From Sphingomonas morindae (GTDB lineage Bacteria > Pseudomonadota > Alphaproteobacteria > Sphingomonadales > Sphingomonadaceae): DNA of 64,000 nucleotides. Position numbers and translations under genes: made by a program. Of the stretch, positions 59,792 through 64,000 are shown in pieces. The notes under the pieces are model-generated. The model worked only from the letters and a program-made list of their open reading frames with translations. It had not been told where the DNA came from and did not search any database. The stretch is taken from NCBI RefSeq assembly GCF_023822065.1, contig NZ_CP084931.1, positions 124,001-188,000 of the forward strand. Direction: 5' to 3'. Positions within the stretch are counted from its first letter, which is position 1; every line of letters starts with the position of its first letter.

Positions 59792-61375
59792 TCAGGCGGC
59801 GACCGCGACCGTCTCCTCGGTGGGAAGGCGGATCAGATAATCGAACGCCGAGAGCGACGCCTTGGCGCCTTCGCCCATAGCGATGATGATCTGCTTATAG
59901 GGCGTGGTGGTGCAATCGCCCGCCGCGAAGATGCCGGGGCGGGACGTTTCGCCGCGATAATCCACCTCGATCTCGCCCCGATTGGTGAGCGCGACCGTAT
60001 CCTTCAGCCATTCCGTGTTGGGGACGAGCCCGATCTGCACGAAAATGCCCTCCAGCTCGATCTCGTGCACCGTATCGTGGTTGCGATCCTTGTAGCTGAG
60101 CGCCGTGACACGCTCGCCATCGCCCTTGACCTCGGTGGTCAGCGCCGAGGTGATGACCTTGACATTGGGCAGGCTCGCCAGCTTGCGCTGGAGCACGGCA
60201 TCGGCGCGCAGATCGGCGGCGAACTCGATCAGCGTGACATGGGCGACCACGCCGGCGAGATCGATCGCCGCCTCGACGCCCGAATTGCCGCCGCCGATCA
60301 CCGCCACCCGCTTGCCCTTGAAGAGCGGACCGTCGCAGTGCGGGCAGTAGGTTACGCCCTTGTTGCGATAATCATCCTCGCCCGGCACGTTCATCTGCCG
60401 CCAGCGCGCGCCGGTGGAGAGGATGATGGTGCGCGCCTTGAGCGTGGCGCCGCCGGCGAGGCGCAGCTCGTGCAGGCCGCCCTCCTGGCGCGCCGGGATC
60501 AGCGCCTCGGCGCGCTGCAGGTTCATCACGTCCACGTCATAGTCGCCGACATGGGCTTCGAGCTGAGCGGCCAGCTTGGGGCCTTCGGTGTGCTGCACCG
60601 AGATGAAATTCTCGATCGCCATGGTATCGAGCACCTGGCCGCCAAAGCGCTCCGCGGCGATGCCAGTGCGGATGCCCTTGCGCGCGGCGTAGATGGCGGC
60701 GCCGGCGCCGGCGGGGCCACCGCCCACCACCAGCACGTCGAACGGATCCTTGGCGCTGATCTTCTCGGCGGCGCGGGCGGTGCTGCCCGTATCGAGCTTG
60801 GCGAGGATCTGCTCCACGCTCATCCGGCCCTGGCCGAACGCCTCGCCATTCATGAAGATGGCGGGGACGGAGAGGATGTTGCGTTCGGTCACTTCGGCCT
60901 GGAAGGCGCCGCCCTCGATGGCGACGTGGCGGATGCGCGGATTGATCACGCTCATCAGATTGAGCGCCTGCACCACCTCCGGGCAATTCTGGCAGGTGAG
61001 CGAGAAATAGGTCTCGAAGACGAAATCGCCGTCGAGCGCGCGGATCTGCTCGATCACGTCCTGCGACAGCTTGGCGGGGTGGCCGCCGACCTGGAGGAGC
61101 GCGAGCACGAGCGAGGTGAATTCATGCCCCATCGGCACGCCCGCGAAGCGCACGCCTATATCGGTGCCCTTGCGGCGGATCATGAAGGAGGGGCGGCGCT
61201 TGTCGTCATCCTGGCGGACATAGGTCACGCTGTCCGACAGAGCGGCGATATCTTCGAGCAGCGCCTGCATCTCGCGGGCCTTGGCGCTCTCGTCGAGGGA
61301 GGCGACGAGCTCGACCGGCTGCTGGATCTTCTCGAGATAGGCCTTGAGCTGGGCCTTCAGGGTGGCGTCGAGCAT
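59792..61375 (-). CDS. ahpF: Alkyl hydroperoxide reductase subunit F
   Basis: Protein of 527 aa. The N-terminal double thioredoxin-like domain has redox cysteines Cys128 and Cys131 (CQNC). FAD binding is at [15 protein letters not shown] (216-230), the active disulfide is Cys344/Cys347 (CPHC) and the NAD(P)H site is [13 protein letters not shown]. It passes electrons from NADH to AhpC. ATG 61375 is chosen with GGAG upstream; a TTG four codons earlier is less likely. It follows ahpC by 76 nt. Confidence 0.96.
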   Translation of the reverse strand: MLDATLKAQLKAYLEKIQQPVELVASLDESAKAREMQALLEDIAALSDSVTYVRQDDDKRRPSFMIRRKGTDIGVRFAGVPMGHEFTSLVLALLQVGGHPAKLSQDVIEQIRALDGDFVFETYFSLTCQNCPEVVQALNLMSVINPRIRHVAIEGGAFQAEVTERNILSVPAIFMNGEAFGQGRMSVEQILAKLDTGSTARAAEKISAKDPFDVLVVGGGPAGAGAAIYAARKGIRTGIAAERFGGQVLDTMAIENFISVQHTEGPKLAAQLEAHVGDYDVDVMNLQRAEALIPARQEGGLHELRLAGGATLKARTIILSTGARWRQMNVPGEDDYRNKGVTYCPHCDGPLFKGKRVAVIGGGNSGVEAAIDLAGVVAHVTLIEFAADLRADAVLQRKLASLPNVKVITSALTTEVKGDGERVTALSYKDRNHDTVHEIELEGIFVQIGLVPNTEWLKDTVALTNRGEIEVDYRGETSRPGIFAAGDCTTTPYKQIIIAMGEGAKASLSAFDYLIRLPTEETVAVAA

Positions 61376-61451
61376 CCGAGTCTCCAACGTCTAAAGGGGA
61401 AGGGGTGGCCGGGGCGCACGCCAATGCGCGGCCCCGGCCATCCGGATCGGC

Positions 61452-62015
61452 TTAGATCTTGCCGACGAGGTCGAGCGAGGGGGCGAGCGTCTCTTCGCCC
61501 TCTTCCCACTTGGCCGGGCACACTTCGCCCGGGTGGGCGGCGATATACTGCGCGGCCTTGACCTTGCGCAGCAGCTCGACCGCATTGCGGCCGACGCCCT
61601 CGCTGGTGATCTCGATCAGCTGGATCACGCCCTCGGGATCGACAACGAAGGTGCCGCGATCGGCCAGGCCCTGACCCGCGCGCAGGACCTGGAAATTGGT
61701 CGCGAGCACATGGTTGGGATCGCCGAGCATGTAATAGTTGATCTTGCCGATGGCGGGCGAGCTGTCATGCCACGCCTTGTGGCTGAAGTGGGTGTCGGTC
61801 GACACGCTGTACACCTCGACGCCGAGCTTCTTGAAGGTCTCGTAATTGTCAGCGAGATCCTCCAGCTCGGTCGGGCAGACGAAGGTGAAGTCGGCCGGAT
61901 AGAAAAAGAAGATCGACCACTTGCCCTTCACGTCGGCGTCGCTGACGGTAACGAACTTGCCTTCCTTATAGGCATCCACCTTGAAAGGCTGGATCGGGGT
62001 ACCGATGAGAGCCAT
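61452..62015 (-). CDS. ahpC: Alkyl hydroperoxide reductase subunit C (peroxiredoxin)
   Basis: Protein of 187 aa, a typical 2-Cys peroxiredoxin with peroxidatic Cys47 in FTFVCPTE and resolving Cys166 in EVCPAKW. It reduces hydrogen peroxide, organic hydroperoxides and peroxynitrite, and is recycled by AhpF encoded just downstream. The Shine-Dalgarno GGAGG precedes the ATG. No oxyR is nearby, so control by a regulator elsewhere is expected. Confidence 0.97.
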   Translation of the reverse strand: MALIGTPIQPFKVDAYKEGKFVTVSDADVKGKWSIFFFYPADFTFVCPTELEDLADNYETFKKLGVEVYSVSTDTHFSHKAWHDSSPAIGKINYYMLGDPNHVLATNFQVLRAGQGLADRGTFVVDPEGVIQLIEITSEGVGRNAVELLRKVKAAQYIAAHPGEVCPAKWEEGEETLAPSLDLVGKI

Positions 62016-62247
62016 GCTTTCCTCCGCTGCTCGTGGGTTGCGAGGCTCTATCTAGTGCGACGCAGCAGAGAACAAAGCGGCTTATTCCGAACGCGGTGAT
62101 CGATTCTCCCACTCACCGGACAGGGAACCACCGCGCCCGGCGCGAAGCGGCGGCCGCCATCGCCGCATATATCTCCAAATACCGGCCTTGCCTTTGATGC
62201 CGACATGAAAATATGTTCGTGATCGAAACCGGGTTCGAAAGGCTGAG
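62016..62247. promoter_or_regulatory. Divergent region between ahpC and a response regulator gene
   Basis: 232 nt without a gene. It contains an imperfect 16-bp palindrome (TCGAA-N6-TTCGA) at 62223-62238 just before the Shine-Dalgarno of the response regulator, and an AT-rich stretch at about 62165-62215 suited to a promoter. No OxyR-like pattern was obvious by eye. Confidence 0.4.
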
Positions 62248-62613
62248 ATGCGGCGATCGGTTAGAAAAGCGCTCGTCGTCGAGGATGAGGTGCTGGTGCG
62301 GCTATTGAGCGTCGAGATCCTGGGCGAACTCGGCTTCGAGGTGCAGGCGGCGGAGAATGCGGACGAGGCGCTCGCGCTGCTGGAGGAAGATGCCGGCGTG
62401 TCGCTGGTCTTCTCGGATATCCGCATGCCGGGCAGCATGGATGGTCTGGGCCTTGCCTCGCGCGTGCATCAGCGCTGGCCGGGGATCCGGCTGCTGCTCA
62501 CCTCGGGCGATACGCGGCCGTCCACCACCGATCTGCCCGACGAAAGCCGCTTCCTGCCCAAGCCGTTCAGCCTGGTTTCGCTGGCGCGCGAATTGGAGGC
62601 CTTGGCGCTCTAG
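62248..62613 (+). CDS. Single-domain response regulator
   Basis: Protein of 121 aa, a receiver domain with no output. The acidic pocket is VVEDEVLV, phosphoacceptor Asp in FSDIRMPG, Thr in LLTSG and Lys in LPKPF. Such proteins act as phosphate relays or sinks or by binding partners. It resembles the receivers attached to alphaproteobacterial hybrid kinases (compare the first receiver of the kinase at 1-1011). No histidine kinase lies next to it. Confidence 0.93.
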   Translation: MRRSVRKALVVEDEVLVRLLSVEILGELGFEVQAAENADEALALLEEDAGVSLVFSDIRMPGSMDGLGLASRVHQRWPGIRLLLTSGDTRPSTTDLPDESRFLPKPFSLVSLARELEALAL

Positions 62614-62701
62614 GAGGGTCGCACCCCCGGCGAGGCGGGCGCGTCTTTGTGCTTGATTATGACGCGGCGAAAGGCCCCCCGGCCCTTCCCCGCGTCGCTG
62701 A

Positions 62702-62827
62702 TCAGAGGCTGGTGGAAAACAGCCCGCTGGCATGGGCGATCATGAAGATCCCCACCCACAGGCTGGCGCTGGTGCCTACCATCGCCATAACCGACAATGC
62801 CTTGTCCCGCGAAATCGTGCCGTTCAC
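62702..62827 (-). CDS. Tiny membrane protein with GTG start
   Basis: A 41-aa protein starting (GTG)NGTISRDKALSV, with one hydrophobic segment (VMAMVGTSASLWVGIFMIAHA, about 13-33) and a C-terminal SGLFSTSL. GGGGGACGG precedes the GTG. The only nearby ATG on this strand is followed at once by a stop. The length and single membrane helix resemble small stress or regulatory membrane proteins. There is no recognised family; translation is likely but unproven. Confidence 0.5.
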   Translation of the reverse strand: MNGTISRDKALSVMAMVGTSASLWVGIFMIAHASGLFSTSL

Positions 62828-62994
62828 ATCCGTCCCCCGTTAACTATGACATCTTCATGGCAAGGCTTGCGCGCGGGGTCGAACGGATTTTGCGCAATGC
62901 TGCAATCGCAAATCTCTCTGACGCGGCGCAAAAGCTGGCCTTTTCGGCCGCTGCGGCGTAGTTTGCGGCTTGGGCCATGGGAGGCGGACGGGGG

Positions 62995-63624
62995 ATGGAA
63001 GGGCTGACAATCGTGCGCCACCCGCTGGTGCAGCACAAGCTTTCCCTGTTGCGGGACCGCTCGACCCCCACCCAGATGTTTCGCGCGGTGATGCGCGAGA
63101 CCGCCACTTTGCTCTGTTACGAGGTGACGCGCGACCTGCCGACGCGCCCAGTGCGGATCGAAACGCCGCTGGCGCCGATCGAGGCGGCCGAGATCGCGGG
63201 CAAGAAGCTGGTGTTCGTCCCCATATTGCGCGCCGGCCTGGCCATGGCGGAGGGCATGCTCGATCTGGTGCCCGCCGCGCGCGTGGCGCATCTCGGCCTC
63301 TATCGCGATCCCGCGACGCTCCAGGCGGTCGAATATTATTTCAAGGCGCCGGAGGATATCGCGGCGCGGCTGGTGATCGTCGTCGATCCCATGCTCGCCA
63401 CCGGCCACAGCGCGATCGCCGCGCTGGACCGGCTCAAGGCGGCGGGCGTGACGGCGCCGCGTTTCGTCTGCCTGCTCGCCGCGCGCGCGGGCGTGGAGGC
63501 GCTGCGCGCCGCCCATCCCGACGTGCCGATCTGGACGGCGGCGGTGGACGAAGTGCTGAACGATCATGGCTATATCGTGCCCGGCCTGGGCGATGCCGGC
63601 GACCGCACCTTCGGCACGCGCTGA
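62995..63624 (+). CDS. upp: Uracil phosphoribosyltransferase
   Basis: Protein of 209 aa, the usual length. The PRPP-binding loop is [17 protein letters not shown] and the uracil-binding end is [18 protein letters not shown]. In the PRPP loop His replaces the Gly found in E. coli; this position is variable in the family. It salvages uracil to UMP. ATG 62995 is preferred over 62977 because a GGAGG-containing purine run lies just before it. Confidence 0.95.
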   Translation: MEGLTIVRHPLVQHKLSLLRDRSTPTQMFRAVMRETATLLCYEVTRDLPTRPVRIETPLAPIEAAEIAGKKLVFVPILRAGLAMAEGMLDLVPAARVAHLGLYRDPATLQAVEYYFKAPEDIAARLVIVVDPMLATGHSAIAALDRLKAAGVTAPRFVCLLAARAGVEALRAAHPDVPIWTAAVDEVLNDHGYIVPGLGDAGDRTFGTR

Positions 63625-63646
63625 GCACGACGCAAGTTAATTTGAC

Positions 63647-63666
63647 CTTCACCAGAGCTGGTGAAG
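63647..63666. promoter_or_regulatory. 20-bp palindrome between upp and the PilZ gene
   Basis: CTTCACCAG-AG-CTGGTGAAG has perfect 9-bp arms around two bases. It lies 22 nt after upp and 49 nt before the PilZ ATG. There is no T-run, and the loop would be too small for a good RNA hairpin, so a protein binding site is more likely. Confidence 0.5.
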
Positions 63667-63715
63667 CTTCGGCAACCAAGCCCCTGTAGCACGGCCTCGA
63701 CAAGGAGGATCCGTC

Positions 63716-64000
63716 ATGGGTTTGCGGGCTGAACTGACAGTATTGGATCGCGAGAGCCGTCGCCCTGTCCGTCTGCGTGGCACCATCCGCCATGGCCAGG
63801 GTCCGGTGGACATGGAGATTCACGATCTCTCCACCACGGGCTTCCGGGCGGAAACGCCGGCGGAGCTGCGCGTGGGCGATCATGTCGCCGTGGGCGCCAC
63901 CGCCTTTGGCCGCACCAAGGCCGAGGTGATCTGGCAGCAGGGCACGATCTACGGCTTCCGCTTCGATCGCGGCATCAGCGAGCTGGACGTGCGCCATGCG
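63716..64000 (+). CDS. PilZ domain protein (partial at window end)
   Basis: 95 codons are visible and the frame runs off the end. PilZ motifs: RRPVR-LRG near residues 15-22 (RxxxR type) and DLSTTGF near residues 38-44 (DxSxxG). It is very like the PilZ protein at 3668-4006 in layout. Start ATG 63716 has AGGAGG nine bases upstream. A candidate c-di-GMP receptor. Confidence 0.88.
   Translation, partial: MGLRAELTVLDRESRRPVRLRGTIRHGQGPVDMEIHDLSTTGFRAETPAELRVGDHVAVGATAFGRTKAEVIWQQGTIYGFRFDRGISELDVRHA

Noticed and set aside
62120-62150. GGAAC motif as a possible EcfG (general stress) promoter near ahpC
   Set aside because: GGAAC is present but no CGTT -10 element lies at the required spacing on either strand.
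62995-63624. His in place of Gly in the PRPP loop of upp as a sign of altered function
   Set aside because: This position varies in alphaproteobacterial enzymes, and the rest of the active site is intact.
1-64000. Search by eye for CRISPR arrays, insertion sequences, integrases, tRNA and rRNA genes
   Set aside because: No short regularly spaced repeats, transposase or integrase motifs, or tRNA-like cloverleaf sequences were seen. A tRNAscan and IS search would settle this.

Overview
The window is very GC-rich, with tightly packed genes and many ATGA start/stop overlaps. The gene content points to an alphaproteobacterium of the sphingomonad type: a long TonB-dependent receptor paired with exported GH43 enzymes, a NodT-type RND efflux operon, several GGDEF, EAL and PilZ proteins, an FeS-type bacterial photolyase together with UvsE, two hemerythrins, and a perfect CtrA box. 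This assignment is inferred from gene content, not from a marker gene. I see no rRNA, tRNA, CRISPR array, insertion sequence or prophage. It reads as ordinary chromosome.

Layout. 1-4 kb: the end of a hybrid histidine kinase, a membrane diguanylate cyclase, a GAF protein and a PilZ protein. 4-6.6 kb: a YaiI-type protein, then four tiny minus-strand genes that form a tandem duplication of a two-gene cassette (B2-A2-B1-A1) behind CtrA boxes, then a DUF155 membrane protein. 6.7-12 kb: LysR, alpha/beta hydrolase, cupin, DUF1993, a divergent HxlR/SDR pair, and a TupA-like ATP-grasp protein. 12-22 kb: a second diguanylate cyclase, a SleB-type hydrolase, an exported esterase, a hemerythrin behind a strongly structured leader, a Tim44-domain protein, an RNA polymerase alpha-CTD-like small protein, an S9 peptidase, UvsE and an SDR. 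22-29.6 kb: a CHASE4-GGDEF-EAL protein, a catalase-family protein, a TrmH-type methyltransferase, and a TetR-photolyase operon.

29.7-32 kb holds the most unusual locus. A papain-like (C1A) cysteine peptidase is fused to a seven-repeat tryptophan-rich lectin propeller and overlaps by 4 bp a chagasin-like (I42) inhibitor of that same peptidase class. 32-41 kb is a carbohydrate-uptake locus: AraC regulator, two exported GH43 enzymes, a TonB receptor, an exported aldose 1-epimerase and a GH5-like hydrolase, best fitted to arabinan or arabinoxylan. 41-51 kb: DUF2076, MarR-GNAT fusion, amidase, LysR with two NmrA-like reductases, CsgG-like protein, threonine ammonia-lyase, YegD-like Hsp70 and a 2-hydroxyacid dehydrogenase. 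51-57.6 kb is an RND tripartite efflux operon with a roughly 300-nt leader carrying two micro-ORFs and a terminator-like hairpin. 57.8-64 kb: MscS channel with a cyclic-nucleotide-binding domain, a second hemerythrin-like protein, ahpF and ahpC, a single-domain response regulator, a tiny membrane protein, upp, and a PilZ protein cut by the window end.

Themes: c-di-GMP signalling (three GGDEF proteins, two PilZ proteins), UV and oxidative damage defence (UvsE, photolyase, catalase family, AhpCF, hemerythrins), polysaccharide capture, and efflux. The two items I would follow first are the peptidase-lectin-inhibitor locus and the CtrA-linked small-protein cassette.
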